Shown: positions 24,767 through 32,596, numbered from the stretch's first letter. The stretch is DNA of 39,844 bases from Phycisphaerae bacterium (GCA_025924315.1 JAICIO010000049.1:1-39844), one strand, 5' to 3'. Numbers and translations are program-made. The notes: a model not told the origin generated them from the letters alone.

Positions 24767-25207
24767 ATGGACACCGATCGCAATCGTGCACTGATCCGTC
24801 GTTGGTTTGAAGAGGTGTGGAACCAGGGCCGCGAAGCGACAATCGACGAACTCGTCGCGCCGGGCTCGATCATTCACGGCCTCGGCGACGCCGGCCGAAA
24901 AGTGACCGGCCCCGCCGGATTCCGTGAGTTTTACAACCACTTCCGCGCGGCGTTCTCCAACCTGCATGTCACACTGGAAGACGTCATCGCCGAAGGCGAT
25001 CAAGTTGTCTCGCGCCTCAGCTTCACCGGCACGCACACGGGCAATGGACTCGGCATCGCGCCGACGAATCGGCCGTTCACGTCCACCGCCATCGTCATCA
25101 CGAAATGGCGCAACGGCCAAATCACCGACAGCTGGAACGAATTCGATGCGGCCGGAATGATGCAGCAGCTAAGTCCGCCAAACACGCCGATGAAAATGCG
25201 CGCTTAG
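24767..25207 (+). CDS. SnoaL-like ester cyclase / NTF2-fold protein
   Basis: The 146-residue protein matches the SnoaL-like polyketide cyclase group: NRALIRRWFEEVWNQGREATIDELVAPG at the start, GPAGFREFYNHFRAAFSNLHVTLEDVIAEGDQVVSRLSFTGTHTG in the middle and ITDSWNEFDAAGMMQQL at the end. The fold is a small cone-shaped barrel with a pocket; members include cyclases, isomerases and many proteins of unknown substrate. GGGAGG stands a few bases before the ATG at 24767. The stop lies 6 bp from the end of the convergent lipoprotein gene, with no repeat in between. Confidence 0.85.
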   Translation: MDTDRNRALIRRWFEEVWNQGREATIDELVAPGSIIHGLGDAGRKVTGPAGFREFYNHFRAAFSNLHVTLEDVIAEGDQVVSRLSFTGTHTGNGLGIAPTNRPFTSTAIVITKWRNGQITDSWNEFDAAGMMQQLSPPNTPMKMRA

Positions 25208-25213
25208 CGCCGC

Positions 25214-25513
25214 TTAGTGATGATCGTGGTCGTCATCGCGACCGCGCCAATCGCCTGGGTCGTCGTGGTAATTGTGGCGGTCGTCGTAATATCCGCCGTG
25301 CCAACTGTGATCGCGATCGTAGTAGCCACGGTGTTCGCGGCCCTGATCGTCGTGCATCATGATCGTTTCCTGGCGCCACGGCGTGTTGGCCTCGACGCGT
25401 TCGTCGTGATCACGATGATGATCGTCATCGTGATCGTGATGGCATCCGCCGACCAAAGCCGTGCCGATCACCAGCGACGCGAGCGTCATTCCGAACTTCA
25501 GTTGTGGTTTCAT
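25214..25513 (-). CDS. His/Asp-rich lipoprotein
   Basis: The 99-residue protein has a lipoprotein signal peptide ending in LVGGC (about residue 24). The mature part is dominated by His, Asp, Tyr and Arg: it starts HHDHDDDHHRDHDERVE and the last 45 residues contain repeated GYYDRDH and DD-H clusters. Such a composition suggests binding of divalent metals (Zn, Ni, Cu) at the outside of the membrane; this is inference from composition. No conserved domain is recognised. The ATG is at 25513. Confidence 0.7.
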   Translation of the reverse strand: MKPQLKFGMTLASLVIGTALVGGCHHDHDDDHHRDHDERVEANTPWRQETIMMHDDQGREHRGYYDRDHSWHGGYYDDRHNYHDDPGDWRGRDDDHDHH

Positions 25514-25587
25514 AAATCACCGGCCGCGAGTCTAGGCGGACGTTTTGAAACGACACAACTCAGAATTCTTGTTCACCTGGCGATTTC

Positions 25588-25887
25588 TCAAGGAATCTTC
25601 GCCGCAAGCAAATCGATCTTGTGAATCATCGGGGGCTGCGCCAGCAGCTCATTCGCCTTCGCCATCAGCGCTTTCGCGATCGCGCCGTCGAGATGCGCCT
25701 GCCGCGCCTGCTCGGTCTCGAAGGTGTCGAAGATACCGTACGATCCTTCGTCTTCCTTGAACGCATACCACGTGATCGTTCCCTTCTCGCCCTGCGCGAG
25801 CGGCAGCGCGGACTTCAGAAATGCTTCGACCTCGGCCCGCTTTTCCGGTTTGGCCTTCAGGTGGGCATAGAGCGCAAACTTTGCCAT
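25588..25887 (-). CDS. Antibiotic biosynthesis monooxygenase (ABM) domain protein, YgiN-like
   Basis: The 99-residue protein is a single ABM ferredoxin-like domain: AKFALYAHLKAKPEKRAEVEAFLKSALPLAQGEKGTITWYAF, then IFDTFETEQARQAHLDGAIAKALM. Members are dimeric and include quinol monooxygenases and heme-degrading enzymes, but most are uncharacterised. The ATG at 25887 is chosen because AAAGGAGA lies just upstream. It is followed by the His/Asp-rich lipoprotein gene on the same strand after 74 bp. Confidence 0.88.
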   Translation of the reverse strand: MAKFALYAHLKAKPEKRAEVEAFLKSALPLAQGEKGTITWYAFKEDEGSYGIFDTFETEQARQAHLDGAIAKALMAKANELLAQPPMIHKIDLLAAKIP

Positions 25888-25997
25888 GGCGATCTCCTTT
25901 GCTGATGGATAGGTCTTCAACATCCTAGCAGGTGCGCGCGATGCGAAACGAGAATTTCATTGTTATCCGATCTTCGCCGCGCGAATATATCAGCGTA

Positions 25998-26699
25998 ATG
26001 AGCGTGCCGGAATTTGTTCTCGACTACGCTTCTCCGCGTCCGCGCGGCCGGCTGCGCCTCCCATCACGCAGCCTCATTCGCTGGGAGGTGAACCCCGACG
26101 ACGGCGCCACGACTATCGTCGAAACGCTCGCGGGAAAACAATCCGCGATCGGCCCGCTCATCTTCGGCGCCTTCACGCTCGTCATGATCACCGGCGGCGC
26201 TGTAAACGAGGCGATCCAAATGCGTCGTCACCCCGATGACGGACTGTGGTTCGTCATCTGTGCGACCATCGCTCTGCTCGAACTGGTCGTCATGGCGCTG
26301 GTGATCGATCAAACCTGGGCGAAGACGATTGTGCGCGCATCGCGCGAGGGCGTGCTCTTTCGCACGCGCTCCCCCTTCCGGCGCCGCGAGTTTTCATGGC
26401 GCGAAGATGAAATCGTGTCGGTGCAATTTGAGAGCACGCAAAATCAAGTCGACGCGGCGCCGTTGGGCAAGATTCGAATCGTCACGACCCGGCCACCATC
26501 GCTGACGATCTTCGCCGATCATCTGCATCGCGATCTCGCACACATCGCCGCCGTCATCTTGTACGGCCTGGGCCGCGGCGACGCCCTTCCGCCGCAAGAA
26601 CAAGATCCACGTGCTGCCTACCTGCCTCAAGCTCAACCGAACGAAGCAACTTTTCAACGGCTTCTAACCGTCCACAACAAAATGCGCCGCGACGATTAG
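25998..26699 (+). CDS. Hypothetical membrane protein with two segments and PH-like ends
   Basis: I do not recognise the family with certainty. The protein (233 aa) has a soluble N-terminal part of about 45 residues, two membrane segments (about 50-70 and 85-108) and a soluble C-terminal domain with alternating strands (GVLFRTRSPFRRREFSWREDEIVSVQFEST, IRIVTTRPPSLTIFAD). The strand pattern is like the bacterial PH-type membrane proteins. The ATG at 25998 is supported by a -10-like TATATC at 25986-25991, which implies a leaderless transcript; an ATG at 25941 in frame is the alternative. Confidence 0.6.
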   Translation: MSVPEFVLDYASPRPRGRLRLPSRSLIRWEVNPDDGATTIVETLAGKQSAIGPLIFGAFTLVMITGGAVNEAIQMRRHPDDGLWFVICATIALLELVVMALVIDQTWAKTIVRASREGVLFRTRSPFRRREFSWREDEIVSVQFESTQNQVDAAPLGKIRIVTTRPPSLTIFADHLHRDLAHIAAVILYGLGRGDALPPQEQDPRAAYLPQAQPNEATFQRLLTVHNKMRRDD

Positions 26700-26737
26700 C
26701 CGCACTTCTCCGGCTGCGTAAATCGAATTGGGAGCCA

Positions 26738-26743
26738 TATAAT
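26738..26743 (+). promoter_or_regulatory. Perfect -10 box (TATAAT), 8 nt before a start codon
   Basis: TATAAT at 26738-26743 is followed after 8 nt by the ATG at 26752, with no room for a ribosome site. No convincing -35 is seen. It is one of several leaderless-type starts in the window. Confidence 0.5.
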
Positions 26744-26751
26744 CGACGCAG

Positions 26752-27000
26752 ATGAGCGCTTTAGGCTTTGCCATTCCGGACGAGCTGCTTCGCCAACTGC
26801 ATGATGCGAACGAGCACTTCCGGCATTCGCGACAGGCAGTCGAGCGGGCGATGGAAGGCACCGAGTATCGCCACCAGGAACGCCTCACAAACGCCGAAGA
26901 CAAGCTGCGCGAAGCCGAGCGCGAGGTGCAGACCGCGGAAGAGCGGATCAATAAGCATTTCGCCGACGCGAATCGGGCCGCCAACAATCAGCCCCACTAA
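26752..27000 (+). CDS. Small coiled-coil protein (82 aa)
   Basis: I do not recognise this protein. It is almost wholly charged helix, with heptad-like spacing of Leu, Ala and Val from about residue 13 to 72 (ERLTNAEDKLREAEREVQTAEERINKHF) and no membrane segment. The TATAAT box just before the ATG supports transcription. The opposite strand also has an open hydrophobic frame across this gene, but that is the expected mirror of Glu/Lys/Arg-rich codons. Confidence 0.55.
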   Translation: MSALGFAIPDELLRQLHDANEHFRHSRQAVERAMEGTEYRHQERLTNAEDKLREAEREVQTAEERINKHFADANRAANNQPH

Positions 27001-27179
27001 CGCCGCATCAGGCCGCTTCTTTCGCCACGCTTTGATCCGCTCCGCGATCAATCGGGGGACGAGCCACATCGCGAAGCTTGGCAAGCAACACTGCGATCGC
27101 CAGCAACACGCCGAGATCGCGGCGATACCCGCAAGGTTTGACGTCCCCATCGAATTCACTCGCGAGTAAAACAAATGCG

Positions 27180-27782
27180 TTGAGCGAGCATCAGCCCAAT
27201 CTCTTCGGAGAAGCAGACGAAGAAGGGTCCGCGTCTGCATCGACACTGCCCGAAGGGTTCAGATACCAAACGGATGTCCTCACGCTCGATGAAGAGCGCC
27301 AGCTTATCCGCGATATCCAGCCGCTGCCGTTCAAAGAGTTCGAGTTCCATGGCTTCGCCGGCAAGCGCCGCGTCGTCTCCTTCGGCTGGCGATACGACTA
27401 CACGGATCGCGGACTGCAGAAAGCGGATGAGATTCCTCCTTTCCTTCTTCCACTGCGCGAGCGCGCCGCGCAGTTCGCCGGACTTGCGCCAACCGACTTT
27501 CAACACGTGCTCGTGACGGAATACTCCCCCGGCGCCGCGATCGGTTGGCATCGCGACAAGGCCGTCTTCGCTGAGATCGTCGGTTTCTCCTTGCTGAGTC
27601 CCGCGCGCTTCCGCCTACGACGAAAAGCCGGAAGCAAGTACGAGCGCGTGACGATCAACGCGGAGCCGCGCTCGGCATATCTCCTTTCCGGCCCCGCGCG
27701 CACCGAATGGGAGCACAGCATCCCCGCCGTCGAGCAGCTGCGCTATTCGATCACGTTTAGGAACTTCATTGATCGCAAATAG
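27180..27782 (+). CDS. AlkB-like Fe(II)/2-oxoglutarate dioxygenase
   Basis: AlkB proteins remove alkyl groups from DNA or RNA bases by oxidation. Key parts are seen: FEFHGFAGKRRVVSFGWRYDY, the iron ligands His and Asp in GAAIGWHRDKAVF, LLSGPARTEWEHSIP with the distal His, and RYSITFRNF with the 2-oxoglutarate-binding Arg. The size (200 aa from TTG at 27180) is normal. No ATG exists in frame; TTG 27180 gives SEHQPNLFGEADEEG, a usual AlkB opening with PNLFG. A start at 27078 would add 34 unlikely residues. The 179 bp before the gene (27001-27179) hold no gene I can support. A role in alkylation-damage repair is likely; the exact substrate is not set. Confidence 0.87.
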   Translation: MSEHQPNLFGEADEEGSASASTLPEGFRYQTDVLTLDEERQLIRDIQPLPFKEFEFHGFAGKRRVVSFGWRYDYTDRGLQKADEIPPFLLPLRERAAQFAGLAPTDFQHVLVTEYSPGAAIGWHRDKAVFAEIVGFSLLSPARFRLRRKAGSKYERVTINAEPRSAYLLSGPARTEWEHSIPAVEQLRYSITFRNFIDRK

Positions 27783-27786
27783 GTGG

Positions 27787-27806
27787 ATCGCCGAAGCGAT
27801 GTTTTT
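27787..27806 (+). terminator. Weak intrinsic terminator after the AlkB-like gene
   Basis: ATCGC (27787-27791) and GCGAT (27796-27800) form a 5-bp stem with loop CGAA, followed by G and five T. It starts 4 nt after the stop. The stem is short, so it is only a candidate. Confidence 0.4.
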
Positions 27807-27882
27807 CGCATTGACCGTCCTGCAAGATCATGGCTTAATCGCGATCGACACGATTTCGTGAACCACACAACAGGAGATTCTC

Positions 27883-28518
27883 ATGCGATCATTGACCGTT
27901 GCTCTCGCCGCCGGTGCTGTTGCGTTTTCTACAATCGCACTGCTGCAATACCCGGCCCACGCGGCTACACCCGTTCCGCTCGCGGACAAGGGTGATAAGG
28001 CTTCGAAAGACGTCAGCAATGACGCACGCGAAGTCATCGCTAAAGCGATCGATCACGCCGCTGCGGGCGATCTGCAATCGCTGCTGAAAGAAAACGTCGG
28101 CTCGCACGATCGCGATCGCATCTCGAAGGACCTGAAAGACGAAGCGAAGTACAAAGAGGCCGCCGACAAGTTCCGCGGGGCGTGGAAGAAGAAATACGGC
28201 AGCGACTTCGGCGCCGCCCAGCATTCGCGTTTCGCCAACGCCTTCGCCGTCGACGCCGGCAAGGACGAGAACCACGCCGACGTGAAGATCGAAGGCTCCG
28301 GCGTGAAAGAGCCGCTGTATCTCCACGTTCACAAAGAAAAGAGCGGCGAGTGGGTAATCGCGCTGCCAGATTCCCTGTCGGGCGAGAGCTTTTCATCCAA
28401 CATGGCTGAGCAGATGCAGAAGCTCGCGGACGAAAAGGATTGGCCCAACAGCGTCGACGAAGGATACCGTCACGCCGCCGCGCAGATCCTGCGACCGTTG
28501 CAGTACAAGGCGAAGTAA
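27883..28518 (+). CDS. Secreted hypothetical protein (211 aa)
   Basis: A signal peptide (about 1-27, ending YPAHA) precedes a Lys/Asp/Ala-rich soluble protein. The centre (about 45-150) has helical stretches (DAREVIAKAIDHAAAGDLQSLLKENV) and a strand pair (HADVKIEGSGVKEPLYLHVHKEKSGEWVIALPDSLSGESF), which gives it the look of a small NTF2-like or lumazine-type periplasmic domain; I cannot name the family. AGGAGA lies before the ATG at 27883. It stands alone, followed by an inverted repeat. Confidence 0.7.
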   Translation: MRSLTVALAAGAVAFSTIALLQYPAHAATPVPLADKGDKASKDVSNDAREVIAKAIDHAAAGDLQSLLKENVGSHDRDRISKDLKDEAKYKEAADKFRGAWKKKYGSDFGAAQHSRFANAFAVDAGKDENHADVKIEGSGVKEPLYLHVHKEKSGEWVIALPDSLSGESFSSNMAEQMQKLADEKDWPNSVDEGYRHAAAQILRPLQYKAK

Positions 28519-28541
28519 CGCGATCGGTCGGGTCGCGTGAA

Positions 28542-28626
28542 AACCCGCGAAGCTTCGCTCGCGCCGCTAACTATTGAGATCGACGTCGATCTGTATATTT
28601 AGCGGCGGAGCGCAGCTCCGCGGGTT
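28542..28626. repeat. Inverted repeat upstream of the small basic protein
   Basis: Arms AACCCGCGAAGC... (28542-28569) and the complement ending CTCCGCGGGTT (28600-28626) pair with a few mismatches. The loop contains a perfect 16-bp palindrome AGATCGACGTCGATCT (28577-28592). It separates the secreted protein gene from the small basic gene and ends 31 bp before the latter's ATG. Confidence 0.65.
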
Positions 28627-28657
28627 CCTTCTCTCCAAGCATTCGAAGGAACAAACC

Positions 28658-28813
28658 ATGTCCGAAGCCCAACGTCGCGCCGCGAAGAAGAACATCAAGA
28701 AAGCCGCCGCCGCGGCAAAACGAAAGCGAACCATCGCCAACTTGCCAAAGAAAACCCGCACCGCCCTGGGCAAACAAGGCGCCAAGGTCGCGCGTCAGAA
28801 GCGGTCGAAATAA
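28658..28813 (+). CDS. Small, very basic Lys/Ala/Arg-rich protein (51 aa)
   Basis: From the ATG at 28658 the protein is about 45% Lys plus Arg with Ala spacing (for example AAKKNIKKAAAAAKRKRT), plus TRTALGKQGAKVARQKR at the end. It has no membrane segment. The composition is histone-H1-like and fits a nucleic-acid-binding role; I recall similar short proteins in other soil bacteria without known function. AAGGA 7 nt upstream supports the start; an in-frame upstream start would run through the repeat. Confidence 0.7.
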   Translation: MSEAQRRAAKKNIKKAAAAAKRKRTIANLPKKTRTALGKQGAKVARQKRSK

Positions 28814-28822
28814 ACTCGTCGA

Positions 28823-29117
28823 GGAATTGGCTTCGTTTCGGATTTCGCCCGCATTGGGTCAACAGCGGTCAATAGGCGGTAAACAGCGGGCAAACCATGG
28901 GCCCGCGCGGCGCGGCGTGTTGGGTTCGTTTTGTACTGCAGCCTTCGAGGTCAACAAACGTCAACTTTCATCAACTTTTGACAACCTGCGTCAATCACCG
29001 TGCGCTGACCGCGCCCCCCGAAAACCGATCCCTCCCTTCTCGGAGCGACGTCGCTCACGACGACTCTCTCATACCATGCGACCAGACCGATTTCCGCGGA
29101 AATCCGCGGGTTTTTGC
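28823..29117. repeat. Composite repeat, copy 1: GTCAAC array plus CCGCGG palindrome
   Basis: GTCAAC, GTCAAT, GTAAAC and related hexamers recur from 28857 to 28995, including TCAACTTTTGACAAC and GCGTCAA. About 100 bp on, at 29093-29111, lies the palindrome TTTCCGCGGAAATCCGCGG. Both parts and their order recur at 34154-34435. The opening GGCTTCGTTT is also shared. The 240-bp gap after the small basic gene holds this and nothing else. The palindrome lies inside the coding region of the next minus-strand gene. Confidence 0.6.
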
Positions 29118-30257
29118 GGTTTTTCGACGACCTCCGAGCAGAAGGACGATCGGAGCCATCAGCATCATCGATGACGGCTCCGGCACGAAATGGAAATTGT
29201 CCAGGACGACCGACGACGGGTTGTAGGTGACGTCGAACACGCCTCCGCCGGCGGGGACGGTTGATGGTGCGTTCGTGAAGACACCTGCGACAGTGAGGCT
29301 CGTCAGGATCGTGAAAACGTCGCTGGAGCTGGGCGTGAAGCTGTTGATCAAATTCACGTGAAGCGAGCCGCTGAGCGCCGCGGAGCCGCTGATCGCAAGC
29401 CGATCATATTGTGTGCCCGCGCTCGTTCCGCCGATGTCGATCTGCAGATCGGCGCTTGGCTGCTGGACATAGGCTCCGTCGAACGCGAGCATCCCCGCGC
29501 CCGAAACGCCCGGCGCAACCACCCCGCTGTTTGTCACGCCGCCAAGCGTGAGCCCGCTCATGTCAACCGTGCCAACGCCTGCGATCGTGCCCGTCGAGCT
29601 ATTGGTAAAGCTTAGTCCCGTGAGCGTCAGCGTTGCGGTGTTCGAGGTCGTGGTCAGCGTGCCGTTGTTGACGTGACCATTTGCCGCGCCGGTGCTGAAT
29701 GTGATCGATCGGCCGACGTTGACCGCCTCGTTGTATTGCCCCGTCGCGATCGCCACATTCACCGGCGAAATCTTCGACGAGAGATCGACTGCCTGCTGAA
29801 TGCTCGCGGAGTTCGTCTGGACGTTCACCGCCGTGATGCTTCCGGAGTTGAGATAGTGCGCGGCATTGAACATCACCGAACCGGTCGTGATCTTGGCGCT
29901 GAGGTTGACTGTCGCAACGTTCGGCAGACCGATGAACGACGCCGTGCTCATGTTCAAGCTGTTGTTGATGTCGACGGTGGGCGCCTGTAGACCCAAACTG
30001 CCAAACGCCGGTCCAAATGTACCGGTACTGAGATCCACCGGATCGACCACCGCAATGCTGTTCGTTGCGACCACGCTCACGTTGGTGAACGCGAGCGTCG
30101 CGGCAATGTTCTGCGCGTTGAGGTACGAGCCATCCGGTGACGCGGGCCCATTGCCGATTTGCACATCCGTCAGCGCGCATGCGCTGGTCGATCGCAGGAC
30201 CAAAAGCAACACGAGCGCCGTCATCGCGATGAAGCGCGTGAACGCAGAGCGATTCAT
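29055..30257 (-). CDS. PEP-CTERM surface protein, beta-helix-like, with tail encoded by a repeat
   Basis: From the ATG at 30257 (GGGAG upstream) the protein has 400 residues. A signal peptide (about 1-30) precedes a long beta-rich passenger with Thr/Ser/Asn-rich strands (TGTIAGVGTVDMSGLTLGGVTNSG), similar to the repeat regions of autotransporter-like and PEP-CTERM proteins (an autotransporter-associated repeat followed by DRLAISGSAALSGSLHVNLI). The sorting tag starts at PEP (about 359-361), then MMLMAPIVLLLGGRRK. After the usual basic end there are 17 extra residues (TRGFPRKSVWSHGMRESS) coded by the CCGCGG palindrome and its flank. The role is probably in the cell envelope or matrix. Confidence 0.8.
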   Translation of the reverse strand: MNRSAFTRFIAMTALVLLLVLRSTSACALTDVQIGNGPASPDGSYLNAQNIAATLAFTNVSVVATNSIAVVDPVDLSTGTFGPAFGSLGLQAPTVDINNSLNMSTASFIGLPNVATVNLSAKITTGSVMFNAAHYLNSGSITAVNVQTNSASIQQAVDLSSKISPVNVAIATGQYNEAVNVGRSITFSTGAANGHVNNGTLTTTSNTATLTLTGLSFTNSSTGTIAGVGTVDMSGLTLGGVTNSGVVAPGVSGAGMLAFDGAYVQQPSADLQIDIGGTSAGTQYDRLAISGSAALSGSLHVNLINSFTPSSSDVFTILTSLTVAGVFTNAPSTVPAGGGVFDVTYNPSSVVLDNFHFVPEPSSMMLMAPIVLLLGGRRKTAKTRGFPRKSVWSHGMRESS

Positions 30258-30516
30258 ACGAACTCCCGTTATTGGACCACCCGTCGTGACGAAGAGGTGA
30301 TGAGCTCGCCGCGCGAAAGCCCGCGCGATCGGCAAACTCAGCGGGCAACTATCTTCCAAGGCTTACACGGGGCGGTCAAAGAAAAAGTTATCGGAGCGAA
30401 CATCCATTAAATCGCCATCTTCCGAGGCGCGCCCCGGAGTGAACCGAGGCAAACTTTTCCGCCGGCGCCCGGCAAGATCAGTTAAGTCGGTCCGAAAACG
30501 GTTCGATGCCCAATGC

Positions 30517-30759
30517 ATGAGCACCAAAAACGAACTGATCGAAGTGATCGATGCCTCGCGCGCCAAGGGACTCGGCGTGAAGTCGATCCGCAAACAGAAG
30601 TACGATCCCTGCAACTTCTACATGACGCTCACGGACGGCAAACAGGTCGGGCCGGTGAAGTGCGAAGGCAACAACGACGAGCTCAACCGAAAGTTCGGCG
30701 AAGCTCAGTCGTACCTTGCGGGGATGAAGTCAGCGCCCAGGCATCACGCGGTCGCCTGA
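30517..30759 (+). CDS. Small conserved-looking soluble protein (80 aa)
   Basis: I do not recognise the family. It has an N-terminal helix (KNELIEVIDASRAKGLG), a strand region (KYDPCNFYMTLTDGKQVGPVKCEGNNDELN) and a C-terminal helix. There is no signal peptide or membrane segment. The ATG at 30517 is preferred over the in-frame 30439, since the upstream 26 residues are basic and look non-coding. A strong terminator follows 29 nt after the stop. It is divergent from the PEP-CTERM gene; the 259-bp gap (30258-30516) shows no clear motif. Confidence 0.6.
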   Translation: MSTKNELIEVIDASRAKGLGVKSIRKQKYDPCNFYMTLTDGKQVGPVKCEGNNDELNRKFGEAQSYLAGMKSAPRHHAVA

Positions 30760-30787
30760 TCGATCGCACGATCACGCACAGCATTTG

Positions 30788-30830
30788 AAAGCGGGACGGG
30801 TCCAGTCGTATTTGGACCCGTCCCGCTTTT
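30788..30830 (+). terminator. Strong intrinsic terminator, 17-bp perfect stem
   Basis: AAAGCGGGACGGGTCCA (30788-30804) pairs exactly with 30813-30829 around an 8-nt loop, followed by T. Because the stem begins with A and ends with T runs, it can work in both directions, between the 80-aa gene and the convergent lipoprotein gene. Its 3' end CGTCCCGCTTTTG is repeated directly at about 30838-30850. Confidence 0.85.
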
Positions 30831-30877
30831 GTCATTCGTCCCGCTTTTGGCATTCACATCGCGTCCCCTATTCGCGC

Positions 30878-31132
30878 TCAATCCTTGTTGTGGTCTTTGT
30901 AGACCTTTCCGCCGACGTTGCCGGCGCCGGCGCCGATCGCGCCGCCCACAATCGCACCCTCGGCCGGGTGATCCTTATCCACTCCCGCACCAATGGCGGC
31001 GCCCGTGGCCCCGCCGGCGATCGTCCCCGTCGTTCGCGGATTCTCTTTCATCGTTTCACAGCCACAACAAATGGCCGCGACAACCAACGCACCGGTCGCG
31101 GCTCGTGCGAATCTTCCATAGGCGACATGCAT
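30878..31132 (-). CDS. Glycine-zipper lipoprotein
   Basis: From the ATG at 31132 (GGAGG upstream) the protein has 84 residues. The signal peptide ends in a lipobox near CCGCETMKENP. The mature part has Gly/Ala zippers (TIAGGATGAAIGAGVDKDHPAEGAIVGGAIGAGAGNVGGKVY), as in outer-membrane YMGG-like or SlyB/Pal-related small lipoproteins. These insert next to or across membranes. The function is not known. Confidence 0.8.
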   Translation of the reverse strand: MHVAYGRFARAATGALVVAAICCGCETMKENPRTTGTIAGGATGAAIGAGVDKDHPAEGAIVGGAIGAGAGNVGGKVYKDHNKD

Positions 31133-31322
31133 GAGACCTCCAGATGTTGGAAAAACCAGCCTAAAACACGCGAATCGCGTGCCACCTGTAGCAAGATCTG
31201 TGCAATTTGCGCTGTGTCGCTGGCGCGGGAACAAAGCGCGAGGATGTTGCCTCTGGCGTTAGTTTCACAAGCGATAGCGGCTAAGCTCTCCTCGATCTGC
31301 GGACATTCAAAAAGCGGGCGTC

Positions 31323-31517
31323 ATGGTTGGGAAGATCCTCGTCTGCGGACTGCTGGGTTACTACATTCTCGACGCCATTTTCACAGGAACTTTGCTGACG
31401 ATCACGCGCGGACGCGGATACCGCCGCATTCCCCGCAGTGAAGCGCCGGTGTTCTACTACGTCGCGCTGGCCTTTTACGTCGCCCTCATCATCATCACCT
31501 TGCGATGGTGGCCATGA
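31323..31517 (+). CDS. Small two-segment membrane protein (64 aa)
   Basis: The protein has hydrophobic segments at about 3-27 and 43-62, with a basic loop between them (TRGRGYRRIPRSE). I do not recognise it. The ATG at 31323 follows a 190-bp gap after the divergent lipoprotein start; no clear ribosome site is seen. The next 166 bp (31518-31683), up to the convergent membrane protein, hold nothing I can support. Confidence 0.55.
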   Translation: MVGKILVCGLLGYYILDAIFTGTLLTITRGRGYRRIPRSEAPVFYYVALAFYVALIIITLRWWP

Positions 31518-31683
31518 AGTCCGGCAGTGTGGTTTCAGAACTTTTTCCGCAACAGGGCTCAACGATTTCCTCTCCCGCGAAATGCGCGAAGAGCGCGCCA
31601 CCGAAGCCGCCGAACAGCACATCGACCGCACCGCCGCGGGGGCGTGAGGCAGCGGGACGTTTCAATACCAATCTCCAGCCACA

Positions 31684-32166
31684 TTAGGTCTGCTCCACGA
31701 GCTCGGTTATTTTTGAAGATTCACTGTGGCGCGATCCCAGCCAATGCCAAAGGCTGAGCGCCGCGAGGAGAAGGAAGCTGAGACTCCACAAATAAAAGCC
31801 GGGGCCCAGGCCGGTCACGAGATACTGAGTGACTCCACCTTCGTCGCCCGAGATCGTGGTTCCGACCACACGCCACGTCTGCTGGGCGATGAGCAAAGCC
31901 GCGAGCGACACGACCAGCGACACGCTGTAAAGGCGGGCGAGAAAAAAGAGAAGCGCGAGCCCCGCCAGCGGATTGGCCATCCACGCGAATTGCCGGTCGA
32001 ACATCGCGAAGATCCCATCGAAGAACGCGCCCAGTCCGCCGATTGACGTGGGCTGGCCGCTGGTGTTCGCCTTTCCGACGAGATTGAGCGTCGTCAGAAA
32101 AAACGACGCGAGATAGCACCCGACGACAACCACGCACGATACGATGCGAGAGAGCCGAGAGTTCAT
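31684..32166 (-). CDS. Hypothetical membrane protein, four segments (160 aa)
   Basis: Hydrophobic segments lie at about 8-30, 63-80, 82-97 and 122-146, with a Gly/Ser-rich loop (GKANTSGQPTSIGGLG) after the first. I do not recognise the family. The ATG is at 32166 and no strong ribosome site is seen. The gap to the next upstream gene is 124 bp, with nothing marked. Confidence 0.6.
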   Translation of the reverse strand: MNSRLSRIVSCVVVVGCYLASFFLTTLNLVGKANTSGQPTSIGGLGAFFDGIFAMFDRQFAWMANPLAGLALLFFLARLYSVSLVVSLAALLIAQQTWRVVGTTISGDEGGVTQYLVTGLGPGFYLWSLSFLLLAALSLWHWLGSRHSESSKITELVEQT

Positions 32167-32290
32167 GTGATCGCCCGGCGGGCGTAGGACACATCAATTG
32201 CCGCAACCGCGCGCACATGTATAGTAACTACTAGTTTATGATTGGCAAGAGCCAGCCTGGCAACCAACCGACGCCCCGTTCTCTCCACCT

Positions 32291-32596
32291 CTACCCAATC
32301 ACCGACAGAATCTCGCGGTGCCCGGATTCCGTCAGCGGAATGATCTTCGCGTAGGCCGCTTTCCACGCCGCGTTGTCACGCGCCGCGACGAGCGCCTTCT
32401 CGAAATCGGCCAGCGAGTTGTAGGTCGTTTCGAAAATCAACGTGTAGTACGGCGCGCCGACCAGATCCGTCAGCATCCGCATCGCAACGCCCCCGTAACC
32501 CGACTCGCGGATTATCGTGACGGCCTCTTTCCAATGGGCGATTGCGTCCTTCGATTGGCCAAATTTGAGACGGAAAATATCGCGTACGACGATCAT
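32291..32596 (-). CDS. Dimeric alpha-beta barrel protein, NIPSNAP/ABM-like
   Basis: The 101-residue protein follows the strand-helix order of dimeric alpha-beta barrels: MIVVRDIFRLKFGQSKDAIAHWKEAVTIIRE, then YYTLIFETTYNSLADFEKALVAARDNAAWKAAYAKIIPLTESGHREIL. The centre (SLADFEKAL...NAAWKAAYAKI) recalls the NIPSNAP group. The function is unknown. GGAGG lies 6 nt before the ATG at 32596. Confidence 0.7.
   Translation of the reverse strand: MIVVRDIFRLKFGQSKDAIAHWKEAVTIIRESGYGGVAMRMLTDLVGAPYYTLIFETTYNSLADFEKALVAARDNAAWKAAYAKIIPLTESGHREILSVIG

Noticed and set aside
25217-25624. A plus-strand open frame rich in Val and Ile opposite the His/Asp-rich lipoprotein.
   Set aside because: His and Asp codons give Val and Ile in reverse; it has no start context, and the minus strand has a good lipobox.
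27009-27186. A minus-strand frame of about 59 codons reading ...GYRRDLGVLLAIAVLLAKLRDVARPP..., with a membrane-like stretch, in the gap before the AlkB-like gene.
   Set aside because: It looks protein-like but has no ATG, GTG or TTG start after the upstream stop before the hydrophobic part. It could be a remnant; not enough to call.
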